Shown here: positions 21,802 through 31,300 of the stretch, piece by piece | How the letters are laid out: each line of letters begins with the position of its first letter | Position numbering within the stretch: position 1 is the stretch's first letter | Source: Pseudomonas oryzicola | GTDB lineage: Bacteria > Pseudomonadota > Gammaproteobacteria > Pseudomonadales > Pseudomonadaceae | Direction of reading: 5' to 3' | DNA: 64,000 nucleotides | Assembly (NCBI RefSeq): GCF_014269185.2 | Contig: NZ_JABWRZ020000001.1 | Location: 521,001 to 585,000 of the forward strand | The notes under the pieces: generated by a model | What the model saw: only the letters and a program-made list of their open reading frames with translations | The model's database searches: none | What the model was told of the DNA's origin: nothing | Translations under genes and position numbers: made by a program

Positions 21802-23499
21802 TCAGGCCTGCTTCACCTCACGCATCGGCTTGCCCTTCACCGGTGCACCATTGGCCACATAGTACTTGGCGGTGCTGCGCGGCAGTGGCTTGCGGCCACG
21901 GATCTTGTCCGAGATCTTCTCGGCAATCATGATCGTGGTGGCGTTGAGGTTGCCGGTGATGATGATCGGCATGATCGACGCGTCGACCACCCGCAGGCCC
22001 TGCATGCCGTGCACGCGGCCTTCGCCGTCGACCACCGCCATGTCGTCGGTGCCCATCTTGCACGAGCAGGACGGGTGGAAGGCGGTTTCGGCGTGCTCAC
22101 GGATGAACTTGTCCAGTTCCTCGTCGGTCTGCACGTGCGCGCCCGGGCTGATTTCGCGGCCACGGTACGGGTCCAGCGCCGGTTGGGCCATGATTTCGCG
22201 GGTCAGGCGGATGCCGTCACGGAATTCCTGCCAGTCCTGTTCGGTAGCCATGTAGTTGAACAGGATGCTTGGGTGCTGGCGCGGGTCTTTCGACTTGAGG
22301 CGGATACGACCGCGGCTTGGCGAGCGCATCGAGCCCATGTGCGCCTGGAAACCGTGTTCCTGCACGCCGTTGGAGCCGTTGTAGTTGATGGCCACCGGCA
22401 GGAAGTGGTACTGGATGTTCGGCCATTTGAATTCAGGGCGGGTGCGGATGAAACCACCGGCCTCGAACTGGTTGCTGGCGCCGATGCCGGTACCGTTGAA
22501 CATCCACTCGGCGCCGATCGCCGGCTGGTTCCACCACAGCAGCGATGGGTACAGCGACACTGGCTGGGTGCAGGCGTACTGCAGGTACAGTTCCAGGTGG
22601 TCCTGGAGGTTTTCGCCGACGCCCGGCAGGTCGTGCACCACCGGGATGTCGAGGCTTTCCAGCAGGGCGCGCGGGCCGACGCCGGAACGCTGCAGCAGTT
22701 GCGGCGAGGCGATGGCGCCGGAGCTGACGATCACTTCCTTGCGGGCGCGGGCTTCGACGCGCTCTTCGCTGTCGCCGACCAGGTAGGTCACGCCGATGGC
22801 GCGCTTGCCGTCGAACAGCACGCGGTCGGTCAGGGCGTGGGTGACGATGGTCAGGTTCGGGCGCTTCTTGGCCTGATCCAGGTAGCCGCGGGCGGTGCTG
22901 GAACGGCGACCGTTCTTGGTCACGGTGCGGTCCATCGGACCGAAGCCTTCCTGCTGGTAGCCGTTGAGGTCTTCGGTGCGTGGGTAACCGGCCTGTACGC
23001 CGGCTTCGACCATGGCGTGGAACAGCGGGTTGTTGCCGGCTTTCGGCGTGGTAACGCTGACCGGGCCTTCGCCGCCGTGATAGTCGTTCGGGCCGATGTC
23101 ACGGGTTTCGGCCTTGCGGAAGTACGGCAGGCAGTCCAGGTAGGTCCAGTCTTCCAGGCCCGGCAGTTCTGCCCAGCCGTCGAAGTCCATGGCGTTGCCG
23201 CGGATGTAGCACATGCCGTTGATCAGCGACGAGCCACCCAGGCCCTTGCCGCGGCCACACTCCATGCGGCGGCCGTCCATGTGCGGCTCCGGGTCGGTCT
23301 CATAGGCCCAGTTGTAGCGGCGGCCCTGCAGCGGGAAGGCCAGGGCGGCCGGCATCTGGGTGCGGAAGTCGAAGCGGTAGTCGGGGCCGCCGGCTTCCAG
23401 CAGCAGCACAGTGACGCCGGCGTCTTCGGTCAGGCGGGTCGCCAGGGTGTTACCGGCCGAGCCGGCGCCGACGATGATGTAATCGTATTCTTTGGACAT
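21802..23499 (-). CDS. betA: Choline dehydrogenase BetA
   Basis: 565 residues. GMC-family flavoenzyme that oxidises choline to betaine aldehyde (and further to betaine) at the inner membrane. The FAD-binding Rossmann motif [18 protein letters not shown] is at the N terminus (~5-22). The GMC signature [20 protein letters not shown] lies near 80-99. The second GMC signature [16 protein letters not shown] is near 255-270. The catalytic His is in [11 protein letters not shown] (~465-475), with the partner Asn/His in the final [12 protein letters not shown] segment. It is the last gene of betIBA and has its own terminator. A 77-base gap with a small hairpin (CGCCC/GGGCG) separates it from betB. 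Confidence 0.97.
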   Translation of the reverse strand: MSKEYDYIIVGAGSAGNTLATRLTEDAGVTVLLLEAGGPDYRFDFRTQMPAALAFPLQGRRYNWAYETDPEPHMDGRRMECGRGKGLGGSSLINGMCYIRGNAMDFDGWAELPGLEDWTYLDCLPYFRKAETRDIGPNDYHGGEGPVSVTTPKAGNNPLFHAMVEAGVQAGYPRTEDLNGYQQEGFGPMDRTVTKNGRRSSTARGYLDQAKKRPNLTIVTHALTDRVLFDGKRAIGVTYLVGDSEERVEARARKEVIVSSGAIASPQLLQRSGVGPRALLESLDIPVVHDLPGVGENLQDHLELYLQYACTQPVSLYPSLLWWNQPAIGAEWMFNGTGIGASNQFEAGGFIRTRPEFKWPNIQYHFLPVAINYNGSNGVQEHGFQAHMGSMRSPSRGRIRLKSKDPRQHPSILFNYMATEQDWQEFRDGIRLTREIMAQPALDPYRGREISPGAHVQTDEELDKFIREHAETAFHPSCSCKMGTDDMAVVDGEGRVHGMQGLRVVDASIMPIIITGNLNATTIMIAEKISDKIRGRKPLPRSTAKYYVANGAPVKGKPMREVKQA

Positions 23500-23576
23500 G
23501 CAAGTACCCTCATGTTGGCGGTGAACAGGGAGCGGAAACGCCCATGCACAGCGGCACGGGCGTGGCTAGACAGGGT

Positions 23577-25049
23577 TTAGAAAACCGAGTTGTAGCCGCC
23601 CAGCTCGACCTGGACCGACTTGATGCGAGTGTATTGGGCCAGCGAGCTGATGCCGTTCTCACGGCCGACACCCGACTGCTTGTAGCCACCCACCGGCATT
23701 TCGGCTGGCGATTCGCCCCAGGCGTTGATCCAGCAGATACCGGCTTCCAGCTTGTGGATGATGCGGTGGGCGCGGCTGATGTCGTTGGTGCACACACCGG
23801 CGGCCAGGCCGTACTCGGTGTCGTTGGCACGGCGGATGACTTCCTCTTCGGTTTCGTAGGTGAGGATGCTCATCACCGGGCCGAAGATCTCTTCCTTGAC
23901 GATGGTCATGTCGTCGGTGCAATCGGTGAACACGGTCGGGGCGACGAAGGCGCCCTTGGCGAAATCACCTTCGGTCATACGCTCGCCACCGCACAGCACG
24001 CGGGCGCCTTCTTCCTTGCCCTTGGCGATGTAGCCGAGCACGCTTTCCATATGCTGGAAGCTGACCAGCGGGCCGAAGTTGGTGTTTTCGTCTTCCGGGT
24101 TGCCAGCGCGAATGCGCGCAACGCGCTCGGCGATCTTGGCTTCGAAAGCCGCTTTCATTGCCGCTGGGACGAATACGCGGGTGCCGTTGGTGCAGACCTG
24201 GCCCGAGCTGTAGAAGTTGGCCATCATGGCGATGTCGGCGGCCTTGTCCAGGTCGGCGTCGGCACAGATGATCAGTGGCGACTTGCCGCCCAGTTCCATG
24301 GTGACTTCCTTGAGCGACGAGCTCGAGGCGCTGGCCATGACCTTCTTGCCAGTGGTGGTGCCGCCGGTGAAGGACACTTTCTCGATGCGTGGGTGCTCGG
24401 TCAGCCAGGTGCCGACTTCGCGGCCGCTGCCGGTCAGCACGTTGAACACGCCGTTCGGCAGGCCGGCTTCGGTGTAGATCTCGGCCAGCTTCAGGGTGGT
24501 CAGCGAGGTGACTTCCGACGGCTTGAAGATCATTGCGTTGCCAGCAGCCAGGGCCGGGGCGGACTTCCACAGGGCGATCTGGATCGGGTAGTTCCACGCG
24601 CCGATACCGACAGTCACGCCCAGCGGCTCGCGGCGGGTATAGACGAACGACGACTCACGCAGCGGGATCTGCTCGCCTTCGATGGCCGGTACCAGGCCGG
24701 CATAGTATTCCAGCACGTCGGCGCCGGTGACGATGTCGACGTAGCGGGTTTCCGAGTACGACTTGCCGGTGTCCAGGGTTTCCAGCATGGCCAGTTCGTC
24801 GTTGCGTTCGCGCAGGATGTCGACGGCGCGGCGCAGGATGCGCGAACGCTGCATGGCGGTCATCGCGGCCCAGACTTTCTGGCCGCGCTCGGCGCTTTCG
24901 ACGGCCTTCTCGACGTCGGCCTGGGTGGCACGTTGCACGTGGGCGAGGACTTCGCCGGTGGCCGGGTTGATGGCTTCGAAAGTGGCATCGCTGCCAGCGT
25001 CGACGTAAGCGCCATCAATGTAGAGTTTTTGCGTTCCGAAACGGGCCAT
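23577..25049 (-). CDS. betB: Betaine aldehyde dehydrogenase BetB
   Basis: 490 residues from the ATG at 25049 ([13 protein letters not shown]); the frame is open further upstream, but that sequence is unlike the family. NAD(P)-dependent aldehyde dehydrogenase that turns betaine aldehyde into glycine betaine. Cofactor-binding [10 protein letters not shown] and [11 protein letters not shown], the general-base Glu in MELGGKSPL (~253) and the catalytic Cys in [11 protein letters not shown] (~286) are all present. It sits between betI and betA in the choline operon. Product: the compatible solute glycine betaine. Confidence 0.97.
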   Translation of the reverse strand: MARFGTQKLYIDGAYVDAGSDATFEAINPATGEVLAHVQRATQADVEKAVESAERGQKVWAAMTAMQRSRILRRAVDILRERNDELAMLETLDTGKSYSETRYVDIVTGADVLEYYAGLVPAIEGEQIPLRESSFVYTRREPLGVTVGIGAWNYPIQIALWKSAPALAAGNAMIFKPSEVTSLTTLKLAEIYTEAGLPNGVFNVLTGSGREVGTWLTEHPRIEKVSFTGGTTTGKKVMASASSSSLKEVTMELGGKSPLIICADADLDKAADIAMMANFYSSGQVCTNGTRVFVPAAMKAAFEAKIAERVARIRAGNPEDENTNFGPLVSFQHMESVLGYIAKGKEEGARVLCGGERMTEGDFAKGAFVAPTVFTDCTDDMTIVKEEIFGPVMSILTYETEEEVIRRANDTEYGLAAGVCTNDISRAHRIIHKLEAGICWINAWGESPAEMPVGGYKQSGVGRENGISSLAQYTRIKSVQVELGGYNSVF

Positions 25050-25086
25050 AGTGTCCTCGCAAGTGCAGTGTGTGGTTGGCTGCGCG

Positions 25087-25743
25087 TCACGCTCCTGCCG
25101 GGTCGACAAGTGCCGTGCGTGCTTGATCAGCAGCCTGGTCGTTGGTGTCCAGGGTGTGCTGTTTAGCCAGTTGTAGATCCATGTATTCGTAAGCAATCCG
25201 TATCGCCTGGTCGGTGTCGAATGCATCACCCGACAGGGCACCACGCAGCCACAAACCGTCGATCAACGCCGCCAGGCCGCGGGCTGCCTTGCGCGCATGG
25301 TAGAGCGGCAGGGCGCGGCGGAACTGGCAGCACAGGTTGGAATACAAGCGGTGGTCGTTGATCCGCTGCAACCTGTGCAAATCGGGCTGGTGCATGCTGG
25401 AAGCCCAGAAGGCCAACCAGGTTTTCATTGCCGGGCCGTTCACCTGGCTGGCATCGAAGTTGCCCTCGATGATCACTTTCAGGTGGGCGCGCGGACTGTC
25501 GTCCGTCAGGGCCTGGCGACGTGCTCGAACACCTTCGTTGAGCATGTTCATGATGTATCCCATCGTCGCTGCGATCAGGCCGTTCTTGTCCCGAAAGTAG
25601 TGACTGATGATGCCGTTCGACACACCGGCCAAACGGGCAATCAGCGCAATGCTGGCATCCCCCAGTCCGACCTGATCGACCGCCTGCAACGTGGCTTCGA
25701 TCAACTGCTGGCGGCGGATGGGTTGCATACCGACCTTGGGCAT
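25087..25743 (-). CDS. betI: TetR-family repressor BetI
   Basis: 218 residues. The N-terminal TetR helix-turn-helix (~8-55) has [17 protein letters not shown] and the [18 protein letters not shown] recognition segment. BetI represses the bet genes and is relieved by choline. The ligand-binding C-terminal domain is followed by an extra ~20 residues ([20 protein letters not shown]) that make it longer than the ~195-residue BetI of enteric bacteria. The start ATG at 25743 has GAGGAG upstream. It is first in the betIBA operon, 37 bases before betB, and a palindromic operator lies in its promoter. Confidence 0.95.
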   Translation of the reverse strand: MPKVGMQPIRRQQLIEATLQAVDQVGLGDASIALIARLAGVSNGIISHYFRDKNGLIAATMGYIMNMLNEGVRARRQALTDDSPRAHLKVIIEGNFDASQVNGPAMKTWLAFWASSMHQPDLHRLQRINDHRLYSNLCCQFRRALPLYHARKAARGLAALIDGLWLRGALSGDAFDTDQAIRIAYEYMDLQLAKQHTLDTNDQAADQARTALVDPAGA

Positions 25744-25811
25744 CTTGCTATCTCCTCAGGCCCGCGAGCAGGCGACAGGCGCTGACTCGGCGAAGGCCAG
25801 TCTATTTTGTT

Positions 25812-25831
25812 TTGATTGAACGTTCAATCAA
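25812..25831. promoter_or_regulatory. BetI operator, perfect 20-base palindrome
   Basis: TTGATTGAACGTTCAATCAA is perfectly self-complementary and lies 69 bases upstream of the betI start, inside an AT-rich promoter-like stretch. TetR-type repressors bind such dyads and the ATTGAACGTTCAAT core resembles known BetI boxes (family knowledge). It is about 390 bases from the betT start. Confidence 0.8.
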
Positions 25832-26217
25832 TAAAGAATAAGCTCTGCGACAATTTGTGCCATTGACAGTTTTTCAGGCGGTCTAAGAAGCACGGATTGA
25901 CACCCCAGGAAATCGCGTAACCCCCGGAATACAAGGCGTTGACGGGCATGAGCGATGCGAAATGCAGATTCTGCCGTGCGCTCGTCGAGCCTGCGGCAGG
26001 CCCTTGGAGCGGGCGGGGTGGACTGTGGCTAATGCGCGCACCTCGTTCGAGGCGTGGCAGTGGCGACAGGCCACCTGTCTGATTTTTGCAACGTATCGAT
26101 TCGGGATCACGGTTTCCAGGGTGCCTTTTATAACACCTGACGCAGTGGGGATATTCCACCAATTGCTCGGGAACACTGATTAGCCTCCATAGCCGTACTG
26201 CCCGGAGCATTCGTGCA
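25832..26217. other. Gene-free stretch between the betI promoter and betT
   Basis: About 386 bases. The part next to betI is AT-rich and must hold the betI promoter. The rest (25900-26200) has ordinary GC and only short open frames without family resemblance. Just before betT is a GGAG ribosome site (26203-26206). I see no second copy of the BetI palindrome here, no terminator and no RNA gene I recognise. Confidence 0.5.
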
Positions 26218-28221
26218 ATGAGTTCTGCCTCACTTACCAAACCCCCCGCCGAGAGGGTCCGGGTCAACCGCGTGGTGTTCTTCACCTCCGCGCTGATGAT
26301 CCTCGTTCTGACTGCCTTGCTTATCGCTGTACCCGAAACTGCCGGCCAGGTGCTGGGCGTGGCCCAGAAGTGGCTGACGCGCACCTTTGGCTGGTACTAC
26401 ATGCTGGTAATCTGTGGTTACCTGCTGTTCGTCGTCTACCTGGCGTTCTCCGACTACGGCAAGCTCAAGCTTGGCGGCAAGGACGATGAGCCCGACTTCA
26501 GCTATGGCGCCTGGGCCGGCATGCTGTTCTCCTCCGGTATCGGTATTTCGCTGCTGTACTTTGGCGCCTCCGAGCCGCTGGACCACTACTTCAACCCGCC
26601 GGAAGGTACCTCGGCCAGCCTTGAGGCCGCGCGCCAGGGCTTGCAGCTGACCTTCCTGCATTGGGGGCTGCATGGCTGGGCAATCTATGCCCTGGTCGGC
26701 CTGGCCGTGGGTTACTTCGCCTACCGTCATAACCAGCCGCTGGCCCTGCGTTCGGCGCTGTACCCGCTGGTGGGCGAGCGTTGGGTCAAGGGTGCCGCTG
26801 GCAACGCCGTGGACATCTTCGGTATGTTCGTGACCCTGCTGGGCCTGGTGACCAACCTCGGCATCGGCGCGATGCAGGTGGCCTCGGGTCTGGAATACCT
26901 GTTCGGCATGGACCACAGCAAGACCAACCTGCTGGTGGTGATTCTGGTCATGGCCGGGGTGGCGACCGTGGCTGCGGTCTCGGGTGTGGAAAACGGCATT
27001 CGCCGCCTGTCCAACCTGAACATCATGCTGTTCAGCGGCTTGCTGATCTTTGTGCTGCTGGGTGGCGAAACCCTGTATCTGCTCAATGGCTTCGTGCAGA
27101 ACATTGGCGACTACCTCAACGGCATCGTGCTGAAGACCTTCGACCTTTACGTGTATGAAGGTTCGGGTGACAAGTCGGAGCGCTGGCTGGGTCTGTGGAC
27201 CGTGTTCTACTGGGCCTGGTGGATCTCCTGGGGCCCGTTCGTAGGGATGTTCATTGCCCGTATTTCCAAAGGCCGCACCGTGCGCCAACTGGTCATGGGC
27301 GTATTGCTGATCCCGCTGGGCTTCACTTTGGCCTGGTTGTCGATCTTCGGTAACACGGCACTGGACCTGGTAATCAATCAGGGCGCCGTGGAACTGGGCA
27401 AGACCGCGCTGGAACAGCCGTCGATGTCGATCTACCAACTGCTGGAATACTTCCCGGCGGCCAAGATCGTGATCGGTGTGGCGGTGTTCGTCGGCTTCGT
27501 CCTGTTCCTCACCCCGGCCGACTCCGGCGCGGTGATGATGGCCAACCTGTCCTGCAAGGGCGGCAAGGTGGACGAGGACGCCCCGCACTGGATGGTGGTG
27601 TTCTGGTCCGTGGTCATCACCCTGGTCACCATCGGCTTGCTGTTTGCCGGTAATTTCGAGGCCATGCAGACCATGGTGGTGCTGGCGGGCCTGCCGTTCT
27701 CGGTGGTACTGGTGCTGTTCATGTTCGGCCTGTACAAGGCCATGAAACAGGACGTGGTGGTCGAGCAGGAGCGTGCCGAGCTGGCCGCCCGTGGCCGTCG
27801 CGGCTTCAGTGAGCGCCTGACCCAGCTGGAACTGCAGCCGACCCAGGCCGTGGTGCAGCGGTTCATGGACAGGCATGTCAGCCCAGCGCTGAAAGAAGCC
27901 GCCGCGCAGCTGCAAACCCTGGGCTTCGAGGTGGAAACCCGTGTTGGCCAGTCGCGCAACATGATGGGCCTGCGGGTGATGATGGAAGAGGGCAACCCGT
28001 TCGTCTACGAAGTGAGCCTGGATGGCTACCTGGCCGCGCCGAGCGAAGCGCCTGTGGAAGGTGAGCCGGAGGTGCGTCAGCGTTTCTACCGCGCCGAGGT
28101 ATACCTGCACGATGGCAGCCAAGAGTACGACCTGATGGGCTTCGCGCCGGAGCAGATCGTGCGTGATGTGCTGGACCAGTTCGAAAGCCACCGCCAGCTG
28201 CTGGGGCGTGTGTACAGCTAA
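26218..28221 (+). CDS. betT: BCCT-family choline/betaine transporter BetT
   Basis: 667 residues. About 12 membrane helices of the betaine-choline-carnitine transporter fold. The BCCT signature region includes GMLFSSGIGISLLYFGASEP (~101-120) and the aromatic substrate box in FYWAWWISWGPFVGMFIARI (~330-350). A cytoplasmic C-terminal tail of ~140 residues follows the last helix; in BetT proteins such long tails sense osmotic stress. It is divergent from betIBA, so it imports choline for conversion to glycine betaine. The ATG at 26218 has CGGAGC upstream. The gene ends in its own terminator. Confidence 0.94.
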   Translation: MSSASLTKPPAERVRVNRVVFFTSALMILVLTALLIAVPETAGQVLGVAQKWLTRTFGWYYMLVICGYLLFVVYLAFSDYGKLKLGGKDDEPDFSYGAWAGMLFSSGIGISLLYFGASEPLDHYFNPPEGTSASLEAARQGLQLTFLHWGLHGWAIYALVGLAVGYFAYRHNQPLALRSALYPLVGERWVKGAAGNAVDIFGMFVTLLGLVTNLGIGAMQVASGLEYLFGMDHSKTNLLVVILVMAGVATVAAVSGVENGIRRLSNLNIMLFSGLLIFVLLGGETLYLLNGFVQNIGDYLNGIVLKTFDLYVYEGSGDKSERWLGLWTVFYWAWWISWGPFVGMFIARISKGRTVRQLVMGVLLIPLGFTLAWLSIFGNTALDLVINQGAVELGKTALEQPSMSIYQLLEYFPAAKIVIGVAVFVGFVLFLTPADSGAVMMANLSCKGGKVDEDAPHWMVVFWSVVITLVTIGLLFAGNFEAMQTMVVLAGLPFSVVLVLFMFGLYKAMKQDVVVEQERAELAARGRRGFSERLTQLELQPTQAVVQRFMDRHVSPALKEAAAQLQTLGFEVETRVGQSRNMMGLRVMMEEGNPFVYEVSLDGYLAAPSEAPVEGEPEVRQRFYRAEVYLHDGSQEYDLMGFAPEQIVRDVLDQFESHRQLLGRVYS

Positions 28222-28237
28222 TTCTTGAGCTATGAGG

Positions 28238-28265
28238 AGGCCCTGCAAGACGCAGGGCCTTTTTC
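28238..28265 (+). terminator. betT terminator
   Basis: AGGCCCTGC-AAGAC-GCAGGGCCT followed by TTTTT-C, a perfect 9-base stem, 16 bases after the betT stop. Confidence 0.93.
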
Positions 28266-28310
28266 ATGGGCAAGCAATAATTAGCCCGGGTATCGGGCTA
28301 GTTTGCTTCA

Positions 28311-28334
28311 GCCTGCCGGTTTTCTTCCGGAGGC
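28311..28334 (+). promoter_or_regulatory. Hairpin that can hide the ribosome binding site of the toxin-like gene
   Basis: GCCT (28311-28314), one bulged G, CCGG (28316-28319), loop TTTTCTT, then CCGG-AGGC (28327-28334). The 3' arm contains the Shine-Dalgarno GGAGG (28329-28333) of the gene starting at 28342. The stem is eight pairs with one bulge and ends 8 bases before the ATG. Control of translation is inferred from position only. Confidence 0.55.
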
Positions 28335-28341
28335 ATGCTTC

Positions 28342-31300
28342 ATGAAACGTTCCGTTATTCCCACATTCGATTTTCAGTACGCTGCAGCCAGTCAGTTCAG
28401 TGATCGGCCGACATTGCGGCAGGTGACCAGCGAGCAGCTGTGGACCGTGCTGCTGGAGAAGCTGCCCTGGCTTGCCTTTGTGAAGCCGGCGCTGTCCAAC
28501 GCCGACCCTCTGATGCTGGATAGTCCCGATCCCGACACGCCCTACTGGAGCACGCAACCGCTGGTCGACCGCGTGCTCCAGGCGCTGCTCGAAGCGCAGC
28601 CGCTGGACATCGAGCCTGTCGGTAAGCGGCATCACAATCTTGGGCTCACTTCCTCATACCGTTTTGCAGGTTCGAACAGCGCGTTCGACACCCGTCAACT
28701 GAGCGGCCTGTCCGATGCACTCGACGAACTGGTGCAACGGTTGCCACGGCTGTTCTGCGAGGCACAGCTCAAGTACTGGAGTGACAAGGGCAGTGCGGGA
28801 GTGAGCCGTGACCAGTGGCTGCAATTACTGCTCAAGACTACGCTTTTGCGCGGCCTGCCACTGCAAGGGCTGGATGTTCAGGAGCAGGCCTGCATCCGCG
28901 GGTTGATCCGCGGTGGCGCTGCCCAGCCCTCGGTCTATTTCGTCAAAGCCAGCCTGACCTGTGGGGCGATGCAATACGATCAGCTGCTCAGTCACCTGCT
29001 GGTCACTGGCAATTACGATGAGCGGCAAGTGGTGCTCTGGTGCGCCCCGTCCGGTATCACGCGCAGCTTCGCTTCGTTGATCGATTTCGGTAACGCGCTG
29101 CGCAACGAACTGGCGCGGCACTACAGCTTCCAAAGCCTGTCGTGGACGCGTCAGCCGGTCGAGGGCAACGTCTTTGCCCAACAGGTTTCGCTGTTGCTTG
29201 AGTCCATGTTCCTGGCTTTCGACCAGATGCGCTTCAGTGGCTTGGCGGATGTGGCTTCGCTGGAGCAACGTTTTGCCGAGCTGAGCGACCCGGCGGCCTG
29301 GTTCGTGCGCTACGAAGACGACACGCCAGCCACCGTAGCCCCGCCGGGGCTCAGGGCCAGCGCCCCGCAGGACAGCTTTGCCTGTCGCGCCGCGTTGTTG
29401 CAACTCGCCCTCGACCAACTGGATGCCGGCGGTGTTGCGGTGCTGGACGGCATCCAGTCATTGACGGCGTATACCGCGCAGCAACTGACCGAGCAGATAA
29501 AAAGCGAGCACGGGGATGAAATTTCTCCAGATCAGGTGCTTCTTGACCTGTACATCGCCCGGGGTGTGCCTGGTGGCGCTGCGACTGGAGCCGGCGGTGG
29601 CGAGCCACTGGCGTTCGTGGGCACCAAGTCGCTTACCGAATTCGCCATTGGTAACCTTGCTTCGCTCAAGGGCGCGTACATCAAGCAGGTCCGCCATCAG
29701 AAGAGCATCCAGCTTCCGAAGTGGCTGAATGCCGATGCAGCGCAGCGACTGGTCACCCAGGTAGACATTGGTGGCCGCTACCCGGCCTATGTTGCCGGAC
29801 AGTTGGATGATCAGGCCAGGCGTGCCGAGCGCGTCGAGCTTTTGGGTAGGGAATGGCGAAGCGCGTTTCTTTCCAGCGCCATTTCGGCCAGGCTCGACGC
29901 TAAAGTCTCCGAGGTGGGGCTACAATGCGTGGTCGATTTTTGCGCAGGGCATCAGGACCCCCTGGTGCCGCGCATGTCACTTATCCCCTTGGCTTTCAGA
30001 CGCAGCCGCCGTTCGCGCAAGAAAGACACTGTGCGCGGCATGTACTTGCTGTTCTGCGCCGAGCCGGCAAAGGTTCTGCTGTACCGCCCGCTGTATCGAC
30101 AGGACACGGTTCGCGAGTACGCAAGCCTTGAGGTACTGCTTGCACACATCCGCGAGTCGACTCTATTGCAAGAGAGCATTCTTGACTGGATCGATCCGGC
30201 CGCGCGCGACGTATATGCAGAGGGTGGCTTCAGCGAGCCACACATTGTGAGCATTGGTAGCGACCCTTATGCGTTGCCGGACCGGCCGAAGCCTGCGATG
30301 CTCGACCTGAAGCTGTGGCTGACCAAGGTTGACGAGAAAATCTACCAGGCCAACCGAGACCTGCTGGTCGAGCTGGCAGGCCTTGAATCGGTATCTAACG
30401 CCGAGAGCCGCTGGCAGCTGCTGTGCGAAGGTGCCTGGCTGTTGTTCGATGTGGTGACCCAGGCGATACCTGGTCCGGTCGCTTCAGTGGCCTGGTTGGT
30501 ACAGACTCTGGCTTCGCTGCAGCACGACCTGACCGCGTTGGAGCAGGGCGGTGAGTTCGACCGGTCAGCTGCAGTGGCCGACTTGTTGCTCAACCTTGGA
30601 ATGACGCTGCTGCATGCTCATCAACCGACGCTGGAGGCAATGCCCACAAGGTTGCTGCCGGAGGTTTCACTGTTCGAAGGGCCTGACCGGCAAAGCGGCG
30701 CGTTTACCGAACTTGCTCTCGAGGCGCGCGAAGAGCCGGAAGGCAAACTGGGAGAGCTGGGCAGCCAGGTGCTGGATTTTTCCTGGCGCGGCCAGCATGG
30801 GTTCAACTGGCTGCCCGCAGAACAGCGGAAGAAGTTGCAAGCCATGCGCTCCGGCGTCTCGGTCAATGGGCTGAGCCCCTTGGCAGCGGGTGACGGTGAA
30901 GGCTTGTACCAGGTCGATGGGAACCACTACGCAGCCATGGCTGGTGACCTTTATAGCGTGAAGTTGATGGCTGATGGCGTTCGGGTGGTCGATGCGAAAG
31001 GTGGTTACGGTCCCTGGCTGACACTTGTCGACGGGGCTTGGCGGGTGGACACGAAACTGCGCCTTGCAGCAGGAGCGCCCAGCCCCTCGACCTCAATATC
31101 AGGCCGATTCAAGAGACTGAAAGATCGCGTCGGCCAGCTGGATGAGGAAATTCCGAAGTTGAAGTCAACGGCCTACACGGTCACCCAGCAGATGCTGGCT
31201 TTGCAAAAGAGCCTGGCCCAGATAGACGCATTGAAGGTAAAGGCCCAGGGGGATGTGGATTCTGCCCCGGCAGGTACCGATACGACAGCACTCAGGTCAC

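Noticed and set aside
25883..26176. Small minus-strand frame in the betI-betT gap
   Set aside because: No ribosome site, Cys/Arg/Ser-rich random-looking sequence, and no family resemblance.
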